Origin: Streptomyces sp. Tue6028
Lineage (GTDB): Bacteria > Actinomycetota > Actinomycetes > Streptomycetales > Streptomycetaceae
Reading direction: 5' to 3'
NCBI RefSeq assembly: GCF_002300165.1
Contig: NZ_MLCE01000003.1
Location: 186,001-250,000, forward strand
Length of the DNA stretch: 64,000 nt
The notes under the pieces were generated by a model. That model did no database searches, was not told the DNA's origin, and was given only the letters and a program-made list of their open reading frames with translations. The translations under genes were made by a program, and so were the position numbers. Position 1 is the stretch's first letter, and every line of letters starts with the position of its first letter. This document shows positions 41,537 to 50,199 of the stretch, piece by piece.

Positions 41537-43018
41537 ATGACCTCTCCGCTCACCCACTCCGCGTCACAGGGGCGCTGGACCCCTCGGCTGTGGGGCACCC
41601 TGCTGGTGCTCTGCGCCGCGATGTTCCTGGACGCGCTGGACGTGTCGATGGTCGGCGTCGCCCTGCCGTCCATCGGTTCCGAACTCGACCTCTCCACCTC
41701 GACGCTCCAATGGATCGTCAGCGGCTACATCCTGGGATACGGCGGACTGCTCCTCCTCGGCGGACGCACCGCCGACCTGCTGGGCCGGCGCCAGGTCTTC
41801 CTGGTCGCTCTCGCGGTCTTCGCGCTCGCCTCCCTGCTCGGCGGCCTCGTCGACTCGGGCCCGCTGCTCATCGCCAGCCGCTTCATCAAGGGCCTCAGCG
41901 CGGCGTTCACCGCCCCGGCCGGCCTGTCGATCATCACCACGACGTTCGCCGAGGGCCCGCTCCGCAACCGCGCGCTCTCCATCTACACCACCTGCGCGGC
42001 CACCGGCTTCTCCATGGGCCTCGTCCTGTCCGGCCTGCTCACCGAGGCGAGCTGGCGGCTGACCATGCTGCTGCCCGCACCCATCGCCGTCATCGCCCTG
42101 ATCGCCGGACTGAAGCTCATCCCGCGCAGCGAGCGCGAGAAGGACCACCGCGGGTACGACATACCCGGCGCCATCATCGGCACCGGCGCGATGCTGCTGC
42201 TCGTCTTCACCGTGGTCCAGGCCCCCGAAGCGGGCTGGGGCTCGGCCCGCACCCTGCTCTCCTTCGCCGCTGTCGCCGTCCTCCTCACCGTCTTCGTGGC
42301 CGTCGAGCGACGCAGCCCGAGCCCGCTGATCCGGCTCGGCGTGCTGCGCTCGGGCAGCCAGATCCGGGCCCAGCTCGGCGCGATGGCCTTCTTCGGCTCG
42401 TACGTCGGATTCCAGTTCCTGGTGACGCTGTACATGCAGTCGCTGCTGGGCTGGTCCGCCCTGCACACGGCACTCGCCTTCCTGCCCGCCGGCGCGCTGG
42501 TGGCGCTGTCCTCCACGAAGGTGGGCGCCGTCGTCGACCGGTTCGGCACACCGCGGCTCATCGCGACGGGCTTCGCCCTGATGGTCGCCGGCTACGCGCT
42601 CTTCCTGCGCGTCGACCTCGACCCCGCGTACGCGGCGGCCATCCTGCCGACCATGCTGCTGATCGGCGCGGCCTGCGCGCTGGTCTTCCCCTCGCTCAAC
42701 ATCCAGGCCACCAACGGTGTCGAGGACCACGAGCAGGGCATGGTCTCGGGTCTGCTCAACACCTCGGTACAGGTCGGCGGCGCGATCTTCCTGGCCGTCG
42801 TCACCGCGGTCGTGACCGCGAACTCGTCCGAGGGCGCCTCGCCTCAGGCCGTCCTCGACAGCTACCGGCCCGGCCTGATCGTGGTGACCGGCATCGCGCT
42901 GGCGGGCCTGCTGATCACCCTGCCGGGACTGCGGACACGGCGCACCGGACACTCGGTCCTGGTCGCCAAGTCCCCTGAGAGGGAGGCGGAGAAGGAGCCC
43001 GTGGCGCTCCGCGACTAG
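41537..43018 (+). CDS. MFS transporter, DHA2 (14-helix drug exporter)
   Basis: 493 residues, about 14 helices. Motif D-like FLDALDVSMVGVALPSIG in helix 1, loop 2-3 GGRTADLLGRRQVF, motif C-like GFSMGLVLSGLLTE in helix 5. Belongs to the EmrB/QacA proton-antiport group. Controlled in all likelihood by the divergent MarR repressor. A hairpin terminator follows the stop. Confidence 0.92.
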   Translation: MTSPLTHSASQGRWTPRLWGTLLVLCAAMFLDALDVSMVGVALPSIGSELDLSTSTLQWIVSGYILGYGGLLLLGGRTADLLGRRQVFLVALAVFALASLLGGLVDSGPLLIASRFIKGLSAAFTAPAGLSIITTTFAEGPLRNRALSIYTTCAATGFSMGLVLSGLLTEASWRLTMLLPAPIAVIALIAGLKLIPRSEREKDHRGYDIPGAIIGTGAMLLLVFTVVQAPEAGWGSARTLLSFAAVAVLLTVFVAVERRSPSPLIRLGVLRSGSQIRAQLGAMAFFGSYVGFQFLVTLYMQSLLGWSALHTALAFLPAGALVALSSTKVGAVVDRFGTPRLIATGFALMVAGYALFLRVDLDPAYAAAILPTMLLIGAACALVFPSLNIQATNGVEDHEQGMVSGLLNTSVQVGGAIFLAVVTAVVTANSSEGASPQAVLDSYRPGLIVVTGIALAGLLITLPGLRTRRTGHSVLVAKSPEREAEKEPVALRD

Positions 43019-43034
43019 GGGGACGCCTCCCCAC

Positions 43035-43077
43035 GGTGTGCGTCCGGCGAGGCCCCTTGCCCCGCCGGACGCACACC
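43035..43077. terminator. Terminator after the MFS gene
   Basis: Perfect 15-bp stem GGTGTGCGTCCGGCG / CGCCGGACGCACACC with a 13-nt loop, 17 bp after the stop. Confidence 0.75.
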
Positions 43078-43092
43078 TGTTTCACTCGCCGG

Positions 43093-43482
43093 ATGGAGAA
43101 CCACGGGGGATCATCTGGGCGTTCACGCGGCCCGAATGCGGAACACTCGCACACCGACGGCTCCGCGCGCGGGGCGCGGACCGCTGACGAGGCCCGGACC
43201 GCGCCCGAGCGGCGCACCCAGGCTCAGCGGGACGCGATGACCGTGGAGATCGGATACGCGCTGCTCAGCGCGGCGTTCGTGGCGGCCGTCGCCTTCGGGA
43301 CGGTGGCAGGCCCCACGCTCTTCCTCGACCTGTCGGACACCGCCGTGCGGGCACTCGCCATGACGGGCGTCGGCACGGCCGTCCTCGTCTTCGCCGTACG
43401 GGTGGTCACCGTGCTGGTCCGCTTCGGGCGCGAGACCGCCGCTCAGCCCAGCCAGCCCGGCCGCACCAGCCCCGACTCGTAG
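43093..43482 (+). CDS. DUF6332 family small membrane protein
   Basis: 129 residues: a polar N-terminus, then two hydrophobic helices (IGYALLSAAFVAAVAFGTVAG and ALAMTGVGTAVLVFAVRVV). The RRTQAQRDAMTVEIGYALLS segment matches the Streptomyces DUF6332 family as I remember it. ATG 43093 is preferred; an ATG at 43237 would remove the conserved lead. Its 3' end overlaps the convergent response-regulator gene by 40 bp. Function unknown. Confidence 0.65.
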   Translation: MENHGGSSGRSRGPNAEHSHTDGSARGARTADEARTAPERRTQAQRDAMTVEIGYALLSAAFVAAVAFGTVAGPTLFLDLSDTAVRALAMTGVGTAVLVFAVRVVTVLVRFGRETAAQPSQPGRTSPDS

Positions 43483-44108
43483 GCGAGAACGACCAGTTGG
43501 GCCCGGTCCCGGGCCCCCAGTTTCACCATCGTGCGACTCACATGAGTCTTCGCGGTCAGCGGGCTGACGACCAGACGGCGGGCGATCTCGTCGTTCGAGA
43601 GGCCGATGCCGACCAGGGCCATCACCTCCCTTTCCCGCTCGGTGAGTTCGGCGAGGGACTCCGCGGCCGCCGGCTCCTTGGAACGAGCCGCGAACTCGGA
43701 GATCAGCCGCCGCGTCACCCCCGGTGACAGCAGGGCGTCGCCTTCGACCACCGCCCTCACGGCGCGCAGGAGTTCCTCCGGCTCGGTGTCCTTGACGAGG
43801 AAGCCGGAGGCCCCCGAGCGGATCGCCTCGAAGACGTACTCGTCCAGCTCGAACGTGGTGAGCATGACGACCTTGACGTCCTTCAGATCCGCGTCGTCGG
43901 TGACACGGCGCGTCGCGGCGAGGCCGTCCAGCAGCGGCATCCGGATGTCCATCAGGACGACGTCCGGCCGCAGTTCGCGTACCTTGCGCAGCGCCTCCTC
44001 GCCGTCGGCCGCCTCACCGGCCACCTCGATGTCCGGCTGCGCGTCGAGCAACGCCTTGAACCCCGCCCGCACCAGTGACTGGTCGTCGGCGAGCAGTACA
44101 CGGATCAC
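43443..44108 (-). CDS. NarL/FixJ-type response regulator
   Basis: 221 residues: receiver domain with phospho-acceptor Asp54 in VVLMDIRMP, acidic pair DDQ near residue 8 and Lys in GFLVKDTEP. The C-terminal LuxR helix-turn-helix reads LTEREREVMALVGIGLSNDEIA. Start GTG overlaps the kinase stop (GTGA). Paired with the histidine kinase upstream; the palindrome ahead of the kinase is the likeliest autoregulatory target. Confidence 0.93.
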   Translation of the reverse strand: MIRVLLADDQSLVRAGFKALLDAQPDIEVAGEAADGEEALRKVRELRPDVVLMDIRMPLLDGLAATRRVTDDADLKDVKVVMLTTFELDEYVFEAIRSGASGFLVKDTEPEELLRAVRAVVEGDALLSPGVTRRLISEFAARSKEPAAAESLAELTEREREVMALVGIGLSNDEIARRLVVSPLTAKTHVSRTMVKLGARDRAQLVVLAYESGLVRPGWLG

Positions 44109-45358
44109 CCGTCCTCCTCGACCTTCGACGGCAGTACGGCCAGCACGCGGAAACCCCCGTCCCCACGCGGGCCCGCCTCGATCGTGCCACCCAGGGCCGC
44201 GGCCCGCTCCCGCATTCCGGCCAGACCGTTGCCGCTTCCGCCCGCGTCGGCGCCGGTGGCCGGTCCGTCGTCGTCGATCCGCAGACGCAGCGTGCTCTGC
44301 CCATGATCGAGCCGCACCCGCGCGCGCCGCGAGCCCGAATGCCGTACGACGTTGGTGAGCGCCTCCTGGACGATGCGGAACGCCGCCAGGTCGATCCCGG
44401 GCGGCAGCTTGGGCACCGCGTCCGCTCCCTCGACCTCCACCGTGAGGCCCGCGCCAGCCGCCTGCTCGACCAGTTCGGCCAGGCGGTCGAGTCCCGGTGC
44501 CGGGGCCCGCGGCGCCTCCCCCGGGGCGCGCAGTGTGTCGAGCACCTGCCGGACCTCGCCGAGCGCCTCCTTGCTGGCGGCCTTGATGGTCGTCAGCGCC
44601 GTACGTGCCTGTTCCGGGTCGGAGTCGAGCAGCGCGAGGCCGACGCCCGCCTGGACATTGATCACCGAAATGCTGTGCGCCAGCACGTCGTGGAGCTCAC
44701 GCGCGATCCGCAGCCGCTCCTCGTCGGCACGCCGCCGCGCGGCCTGCGCCCGTTCGGCCCGGTCACGGGCCCACTGCTCGCGGCGCACCCGGACCAGTTC
44801 CGACAGCGCGACGATCGCCACGATCCAGGTGGCGGTCACGATCTCCTGCCCCCAGGACGCCGGCCCGTCCCCGGCGGGCGGCAACCACTGGTACAGCCAG
44901 TGCCCCACCAGCACGTGCCCGGCCCAGAGCATGCCGACCGCCGCCCAGGCGGCCCGGCGGTGCCCGCTGACGACCGCGCTGAAGCAGCCCAGCGCGACGG
45001 TGAGGAAGACGGGCCCGTACGGGTATCCGGCGCCGAGATACACCAGCGCCGCCCCCGCCGTGCCGAACGCGACGAGCACCGGCCACCGCTGACGCCAGAG
45101 CAGCAGCGCACAGGCCACGAGCAACAGCGCCCGTCCGAAGAGGTCGAGTTGGACGCGATCGCCGGTCTGGGAGTGGGCCGCGACGTTCGAGCCGATGAGG
45201 ACGAAGACCGTCAGCGCGAACGTGGACCGCCACGGCAGGCGGGCGGCCCGCTCCGGGTCGCCCCAGCGGCTCCAGCCGGGCGGCCCGTGCCGCCACCACA
45301 GGTGCGGCCCTCCCCACGCCGGGGACCTGGGGGTGCGCTGCTCTTCCATGACGGTCAC
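44105..45358 (-). CDS. NarL-system sensor histidine kinase
   Basis: 417 residues: four to five hydrophobic helices (about 47-185), then a HisKA_3 dimerisation domain with phospho-acceptor His223 in ARELHDVLAHSISVI, and an HATPase_c domain (FRIVQEALTNVVRHS N-box, GNGLAGMRERAAALGG G-box). GTG 45358 is preferred because GGGGAGG lies at ideal distance; ATG 45349 is the alternative. The lack of an extracytoplasmic loop suggests membrane-stress sensing. Confidence 0.92.
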   Translation of the reverse strand: MTVMEEQRTPRSPAWGGPHLWWRHGPPGWSRWGDPERAARLPWRSTFALTVFVLIGSNVAAHSQTGDRVQLDLFGRALLLVACALLLWRQRWPVLVAFGTAGAALVYLGAGYPYGPVFLTVALGCFSAVVSGHRRAAWAAVGMLWAGHVLVGHWLYQWLPPAGDGPASWGQEIVTATWIVAIVALSELVRVRREQWARDRAERAQAARRRADEERLRIARELHDVLAHSISVINVQAGVGLALLDSDPEQARTALTTIKAASKEALGEVRQVLDTLRAPGEAPRAPAPGLDRLAELVEQAAGAGLTVEVEGADAVPKLPPGIDLAAFRIVQEALTNVVRHSGSRRARVRLDHGQSTLRLRIDDDGPATGADAGGSGNGLAGMRERAAALGGTIEAGPRGDGGFRVLAVLPSKVEEDG

Positions 45359-45408
45359 GCTAGACCTCCCCGGACGGCGACCGCGTCCGCCGGGCGAGGT
45401 GATCGGAC

Positions 45409-45426
45409 GTACTCCCCGGGGAGTAC
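45409..45426. promoter_or_regulatory. Perfect 18-bp palindrome upstream of the two-component operon
   Basis: GTACTCCCCGGGGAGTAC, 51 bp before the kinase GTG. Likely response-regulator or promoter-associated operator. A close variant lies at 1896-1913 before the SHOCT/ABC operon. Confidence 0.6.
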
Positions 45427-45479
45427 CGGGGCGCACTACGGAGCCGGGGCCGACCAGCCCGCCGGACCGGTCCGCACGA

Positions 45480-46193
45480 CTACTCCGCGGGACCGGCCGT
45501 CGGCGGGACCACCAGGCCGACTTCGTGGGCCAGGCGCCCCGCCGCGTGCCGGAAGAACGCCTCCCGGTCCTCGACGACCCGGTGGAACTGCCCGAACAGT
45601 TCGAAACCGATCAGCCCGTACAGCTGTGCCCACGCGGCCACGAGCGCCGTCACCGTCTCGGGCGGGAGGTCCGGCGCGAGCTCGGCGGCCATGCGCCGCG
45701 CCTCCGGCTTCAGCTCGGCGGGCAGCGGCGTGCGGGCCACCCCCTTGTCCTGGTACGCGGCCCTGACGATGGAGATCAGGAGCAGGCCCACCCGGGCGGC
45801 GGCCGGGATGGTCGTCTCCGGCGCGGTGTAACCGGGCACCGGCGAGCCGTAGATCAGCGTGTACTCCTGCGGATGCTCCAGCGCCCAGCGGCGCACCGCC
45901 GTGCAGACGGTGATCCAGCGCTCCCGGGGGTCCGCCCCGGCCACCTCGGCGTGCGCCGCCTCCGCGGTCTCGCCGAGCGAGTCGTACGCGTCGATGATGA
46001 GTGCGGTCAGCAGGTCGTCACGGCTGGGGAAGTAGCGGTACAGCGCGGACGAGACCATGCCCAGTTCGCGGGCCACGGCGCGCAGCGAGAGCTTGGCGGC
46101 ACCGTCCTCGGCGAGCTGTCTGCGCGCCTCGTCCTTGATGGCCGCGGTGACCTCGATCCTGGCGCGCGCTCGCGCCCCTCGTGCCGTACTCAT
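45480..46193 (-). CDS. TetR family regulator with WHG-type C-terminal domain
   Basis: 237 residues: helix-turn-helix about 12-58 (LSLRAVARELGMVSSALYRYFPSRDDLLTALI), and a C-terminal domain containing RWALEHPQEYTLIYGSPVPGY, typical of the TetR group with a WHG domain. The start ATG lies at the edge of a 26-bp tandem duplication. Divergent from a deazaflavin-dependent oxidoreductase gene; several palindromes lie between them. Confidence 0.9.
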   Translation of the reverse strand: MSTARGARARARIEVTAAIKDEARRQLAEDGAAKLSLRAVARELGMVSSALYRYFPSRDDLLTALIIDAYDSLGETAEAAHAEVAGADPRERWITVCTAVRRWALEHPQEYTLIYGSPVPGYTAPETTIPAAARVGLLLISIVRAAYQDKGVARTPLPAELKPEARRMAAELAPDLPPETVTALVAAWAQLYGLIGFELFGQFHRVVEDREAFFRHAAGRLAHEVGLVVPPTAGPAE

Positions 46194-46219
46194 GCTCGCG
46201 TCCCTCGTGCGGTACTCAT
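46168..46219. repeat. 26-bp tandem duplication at the TetR start
   Basis: Two head-to-tail copies with two mismatches (46168-46193 and 46194-46219), each carrying the start-codon sequence ATGAGTAC on the minus strand. Since 26 is not a multiple of three, the upstream ATG is out of frame. Confidence 0.75.
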
Positions 46220-46337
46220 GCCGGGCAGTCTGACACGTTCGCAGAGCACTGCACACAAAGGAGAGCACCGATCCGAAACCAGATCGATGCTTCCAAGCAA
46301 GATCGGCGCCCCGATTGAAGAACGGTGCTCCAAAAAG

Positions 46338-46422
46338 AGAGCACTGCTCTTGCATTGGTGCACCGATCTGGAGCAGACTACTCCCGAGCGAGAGCAGTGC
46401 TCACAAAAGAGAGCGCCGCTCT
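46338..46422. promoter_or_regulatory. Cluster of AGAGC-N3-GCTCT operators
   Basis: Three inverted repeats of one type: AGAGCACTGCTCT (46338-46350), GAGCAGTGCTC (46392-46402) and AGAGCGCCGCTCT (46410-46422). Half-site variants (GAGCACTGC near 46237, GAGCACCG near 46264, CGGTGCTC near 46324) extend the set towards the TetR gene. They probably bind the TetR regulator and control the oxidoreductase at 46443. Confidence 0.65.
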
Positions 46423-46442
46423 CTCGATCGATGGGGGTCAAC

Positions 46443-46892
46443 ATGTCCACTCACGTCCAGAAGCCCGGCTGGTTCACCGTGAACGTCTTCAACCGCGCGG
46501 TCGCCTGGATCACGCGTCGCGGGCTCAGCGTCTGGGGCTCCCGGGTGCTGGCGGTGCGTGGCCGCAAGAGCGGCGAGTGGCGGACGACCCCGGTCAATCT
46601 GCTCGTCGTGGACGGGCAGCAGTACCTGGTGGCCCCGCGCGGTCATGTCCAGTGGACGCACAACATGCGGGCGGCGGGCGGCGGCGAGCTGCGACTCGGC
46701 AAGAACGTGGACGTGTTCACGGCGACCGAGGTCGCCGACGCGGACAAGGTCCCGCTGCTGCGTGCCTACCTCAAGCGCTGGAAGGCGGAGGTCGGCGTCT
46801 TCTTCAACGGTGTCGGCCCCGACTCGTCCAACGAGGAACTGCTGCGCATCGCCCCGGACCACCCGGTCTTCCGCGTCACGGTCACCGGCTGA
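46443..46892 (+). CDS. Nitroreductase/deazaflavin (F420)-dependent oxidoreductase
   Basis: 149-residue DDN-like beta-barrel protein. The core VLAVRGRKSGEWRTTPVNLL and YLVAPRGHVQWTHNMRAAG match the F420-binding family. Start ATG has GGGGG upstream. Family members reduce quinones, nitro-compounds or polyketides with F420H2. The divergent TetR with dense operators suggests induction by a xenobiotic. Confidence 0.88.
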   Translation: MSTHVQKPGWFTVNVFNRAVAWITRRGLSVWGSRVLAVRGRKSGEWRTTPVNLLVVDGQQYLVAPRGHVQWTHNMRAAGGGELRLGKNVDVFTATEVADADKVPLLRAYLKRWKAEVGVFFNGVGPDSSNEELLRIAPDHPVFRVTVTG

Positions 46893-47270
46893 CTCCGGGC
46901 ACGCGGCTGCCCGGCCGCAGGCGGGCAGCGGCTCACCACGGACCCGGCCGTGGACACGCGGCGACTCGGCGCCGAACCGACCGCCGGCGCACGGCCGCCC
47001 ACCACGGACCCGGCCGTGGGCACGTCGACCGGCGTCGGGCGTGAGCCGTCGACCGGCGTCCGGCACTGAGCCGTCGGCCGCACCGGACCTTCGAGAGGCC
47101 TGCGCGCCCCGGCGTCCAGGGCGCACCGATCCCCGTAACGACCCCGTCCCTCATGCCGAGCTCTACCGACGCCCCGAACTCACCGATTGCCGGCGCCGAC
47201 GCTCAACCCGGTCCATGCCCCATGCTCAGCCCGGTCCAGGCCCGGCGCTCGACCCCGTCCAGGCCGACGC
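46893..47270. repeat. Repeat-rich gene-free stretch
   Basis: 378 bp between convergent genes. Contains two copies of an 19-nt hairpin ACCACGGACCCGGCCGTGG (46935-46953, 47001-47019), a repeat built on GTCGACCGGCGTC (about 47024 and 47049), and 3.3 head-to-tail 22-23-bp units (47201, 47224, 47247, 47269; core GCTCAGCCCGGTCCAGGCC). The last units end at the stop of the next minus-strand gene. No gene recognised. Confidence 0.65.
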
Positions 47271-48500
47271 TCAGCCCTCGGCCGTGCCCGCCGCACCGCG
47301 GTCGAACGCCGTCAGGGCCCGCCCGGCCATCGGATGGGTGCGCACCAGCTCGCCGAGCGAGGTCGACCCGCGGGTGATCCCGGTGAAGGCCCTCCACGCG
47401 GGCCGGACGGTCGTGAGCGCCGCGTGGAACAGACCGGGGCGGCGCTCGAAGGCGTTGAGCATGCGCTTGCCGACGCTCATCTCGACGCCGAGGCCCGCCT
47501 TGACGGCGAAGGCGTAGTTGAGCGCCTGGCGCCGCGCGTCCACCGCGTCGTGCGCCTCGGCGATCCGTACCGCCCACTCCCCCGCGAGCCGCCCGGAACG
47601 CAGCGCGAAGGAGATGCCCTCACGCGTCCACGGTTCGAGCAGCCCGGCCGCGTCCCCGCACACCAGGACCCGGCCGCGCGACAGCGGGGAGTCGTCGGCG
47701 CGGCAGCGCGTGAGGTGGCCCGAGGAGACCGCCGGTTCGAAGCCGGCGAGGCCGAGGCGGGCGATGAAGTCCTCCAAGTAGCGCTTGGTGGCGGCGCCTT
47801 CGCCGCGCGCGGAGATCACGCCGACGGTGAGCGTGTCCCCCTTGGGGAACACCCATCCGTAACTGCCGGGCATGGGGCCCCAGTCGATGAGAACCCGGCC
47901 CTGCCAGTCCTCGGCGACGGTCTCCGGGACCGGGATCTCCGCCTCCAGGCCGAGGTCGACCTGGTCGAGCTTCACGCCGACGTGGGCTCCTATGCGGCTG
48001 GCGCTGCCGTCGGCGCCGACGACCGCCCTCGCCAGTACCGTCTCGCCGCCCTGGAGCACGACGGCGACGGTGCGCCGGTCGGGGACGGCCGAACCGTGCT
48101 GCTCGACCCGGGAGACCGTGACGCCGGTGCGCAGTTCGGCGCCCGCCTTCTGGGCGTGCTCGACGAGCTGCTGGTCGAACTCCGGCCGGTTGATCAGCCC
48201 GAACAGCATCTGCTTGGAACGCCGGGTGCGGGTGAACCTGCCGTCGAGCGAGAACGTGACCGCGTGCACCCGGTCCCGGAACGGCAACTCGAAGCCGGGC
48301 GGCAGAGCGTCGCGCGACGGGCCGATGATGCCGCCGCCGCACGTCTTGTAGCGGGGCAGCTCCGCCTTCTCCAGCAGCAGGACACTGCGTCCCGCGACCG
48401 CTGCCGCGTAGGCGGCCGATGCCCCTGCGGGGCCCGCGCCGACCACGACGACGTCCCACACCCGCTGCCCGTCGTCCGCCGAAGTGTTCTCGCTGCTCAC
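47271..48500 (-). CDS. Geranylgeranyl reductase family FAD-dependent oxidoreductase
   Basis: 409 residues. FAD-binding VVVGAGPAGASAAYAAA (about 18-34), the family segment LPRYKTCGGGIIG, motif GADGSASRIGAHVG, and a second FAD contact VLVCGDAAGLLEPWTREGISFAL. Such enzymes reduce isoprenoid double bonds (archaeal-type lipids, menaquinone side chains) in actinobacteria. No terpene genes adjoin; it may act on quinones. Divergent from the dipeptidase gene. Confidence 0.9.
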   Translation of the reverse strand: MSSENTSADDGQRVWDVVVVGAGPAGASAAYAAAVAGRSVLLLEKAELPRYKTCGGGIIGPSRDALPPGFELPFRDRVHAVTFSLDGRFTRTRRSKQMLFGLINRPEFDQQLVEHAQKAGAELRTGVTVSRVEQHGSAVPDRRTVAVVLQGGETVLARAVVGADGSASRIGAHVGVKLDQVDLGLEAEIPVPETVAEDWQGRVLIDWGPMPGSYGWVFPKGDTLTVGVISARGEGAATKRYLEDFIARLGLAGFEPAVSSGHLTRCRADDSPLSRGRVLVCGDAAGLLEPWTREGISFALRSGRLAGEWAVRIAEAHDAVDARRQALNYAFAVKAGLGVEMSVGKRMLNAFERRPGLFHAALTTVRPAWRAFTGITRGSTSLGELVRTHPMAGRALTAFDRGAAGTAEG

Positions 48501-48683
48501 GATGGTCTACTGCTCCCAGTCCAGCCGTCTGCCGCACCTGTCTCCCGCATCCTACGGCGGGCATCGCCGCAGGCCACTGTGGGAGGATCGGCTGTGTATG
48601 CGCCCTGCACACCAGTAAGCGCGTACGCACCACCCGATCACCTGTACACAGAAGTCAACGTCGCACCCACAAGGAGCGTGCCC

Positions 48684-50039
48684 ATGTCGTCGAATCCGGT
48701 CGCCGAGACCGTCGCCTCGCTCATGCCCCGTGCGAAGGCGGAGCTCGCCGAGCTGGTGGCCTTCAAGTCGGTGGCGGACTTCGACCAATATCCCAAGAGC
48801 GAGAGCGAGGGCGCGGCGAACTGGATAGTCGACGCGCTGCGCGCCGAGGGCTTCCAGGACCTGGCGCTGCTCGACACCCCTGACGGCACGCAGTCCGTGT
48901 ACGGCTTCCTGCCCGGACCGGAGGGTGCGAAGACGGTCCTGCTGTACGCGCACTACGACGTGCAGCCGCCGCTGGACGAGGCGGGCTGGGCGACGCCTCC
49001 GTTCGAACTGACGGAGCGCGACGGCCGCTGGTACGGGCGTGGCAGCGCCGACTGCAAGGGCGGCGTCATCATGCACCTGCTCGCCCTGCGGGCGCTGAAG
49101 GCCAACGGCGGCGTCCCGGTGCACGTCAAGGTGATCGTCGAGGGTTCGGAGGAGCAGGGCACCGGCGGTCTTGAGCGGTACGCCGAGGAGCACCCGGAGT
49201 TGCTGACGGCCGACACCATCGTCATCGGCGACGCCGGCAACTTCCGCGCCGGGCTGCCGACGGTGACCGCGACGCTGCGCGGCATGACCCTCGTACGCGT
49301 TCAGGTGGACACCCTCGAAGGGAACCTGCACTCGGGGCAGTTCGGCGGGGCGGCGCCCGACGCGCTGGCGGCACTGATCCGCGTCCTGGACTCGCTGCGG
49401 GCCGAGGACGGTTCGACGACGGTCGACGGTCTCGCGGGCGACGCGGCCTGGGACGGGCTGCAGTACGACGAGGAGTCGTTCCGCAAGGACGCCAAGGTGC
49501 TCGACGGGGTGGAACTCATCGGCTCCGGGACGATCGCCGACCGCATCTGGGCGCGTCCGGCCGTGACCGTCCTCGGCATCGACTGCCCGCCGGTGGTCGG
49601 CGCGACGGCCTCCGTGCAGGCGGGCGCCCGCGCGCTGGTGAGCCTGCGGGTGCCGCCGGGCGCGGACGCCGCCGAGGCGACCAAGCTGCTCCAGGCCCAC
49701 CTGGAGACGCGTACGCCGTGGGGCGCGCGGGTCAGCACCGAGCAGATCGGCCAGGGCCAGCCGTTCCGCGCCGACACGTCGAGCCCGGCGTACGCGGCGA
49801 TGACCGAGGCCATGTCGGTCGCGTACGCGGGCCAGGAGATGCAGTACGCGGGCCTGGGCGGCTCCATCCCGCTGTGCAACACCCTCGCCTCGCTGTACCC
49901 GCAGGCCGAGATCCTGCTCATCGGCCTGAGCGAGCCGGAGGCGCAGATCCACGCGGTGAACGAGGGCGTCTCACCGGACGAGCTGGAGCGTCTGTCGGTC
50001 GCCGAGGCGCTGTTCCTGCGGAACTACGCGGCGAGCTGA
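48684..50039 (+). CDS. M20 family dipeptidase (metallopeptidase)
   Basis: 451 residues of the dipeptidase branch of M20/CNDP-like enzymes. Zinc ligands: His in YAHYDVQPP, Asp in GSADCKGG, Glu pair in EGSEEQGTGG, Asp in GDAGN, and a C-terminal His in AQIHAVNEGVSP. A lid domain lies between about 210 and 330. ATG 48684 is chosen for AAGGAG at good spacing. Predicted cytosolic hydrolysis of dipeptides or acyl-amino acids. Confidence 0.93.
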   Translation: MSSNPVAETVASLMPRAKAELAELVAFKSVADFDQYPKSESEGAANWIVDALRAEGFQDLALLDTPDGTQSVYGFLPGPEGAKTVLLYAHYDVQPPLDEAGWATPPFELTERDGRWYGRGSADCKGGVIMHLLALRALKANGGVPVHVKVIVEGSEEQGTGGLERYAEEHPELLTADTIVIGDAGNFRAGLPTVTATLRGMTLVRVQVDTLEGNLHSGQFGGAAPDALAALIRVLDSLRAEDGSTTVDGLAGDAAWDGLQYDEESFRKDAKVLDGVELIGSGTIADRIWARPAVTVLGIDCPPVVGATASVQAGARALVSLRVPPGADAAEATKLLQAHLETRTPWGARVSTEQIGQGQPFRADTSSPAYAAMTEAMSVAYAGQEMQYAGLGGSIPLCNTLASLYPQAEILLIGLSEPEAQIHAVNEGVSPDELERLSVAEALFLRNYAAS

Positions 50040-50060
50040 CCGCTCTTCCGGCCGGGCGCC

Positions 50061-50094
50061 GGGCATGAGCGGTCGACCCCGACCGCTCATGCCC
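50061..50094. terminator. Terminator after the dipeptidase gene
   Basis: Perfect 14-bp stem GGGCATGAGCGGTC / GACCGCTCATGCCC with loop GACCCC, 21 bp after the stop, between convergent genes. Confidence 0.8.
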
Positions 50095-50199
50095 GCCGTC
50101 CGGCGTCCGTCTTCTGATGCTCGGCATCCGGCGTCTGACGCCCGTCATCCGTCATCCGACCGGAGAAGGCCGCGCACGAGCCGACCCGACTCCGCCGCG

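Noticed and set aside
46190..46450. Minus-strand open frame across the operator cluster
   Set aside because: It arises from the 26-bp duplication and runs through the palindromes; no family match.
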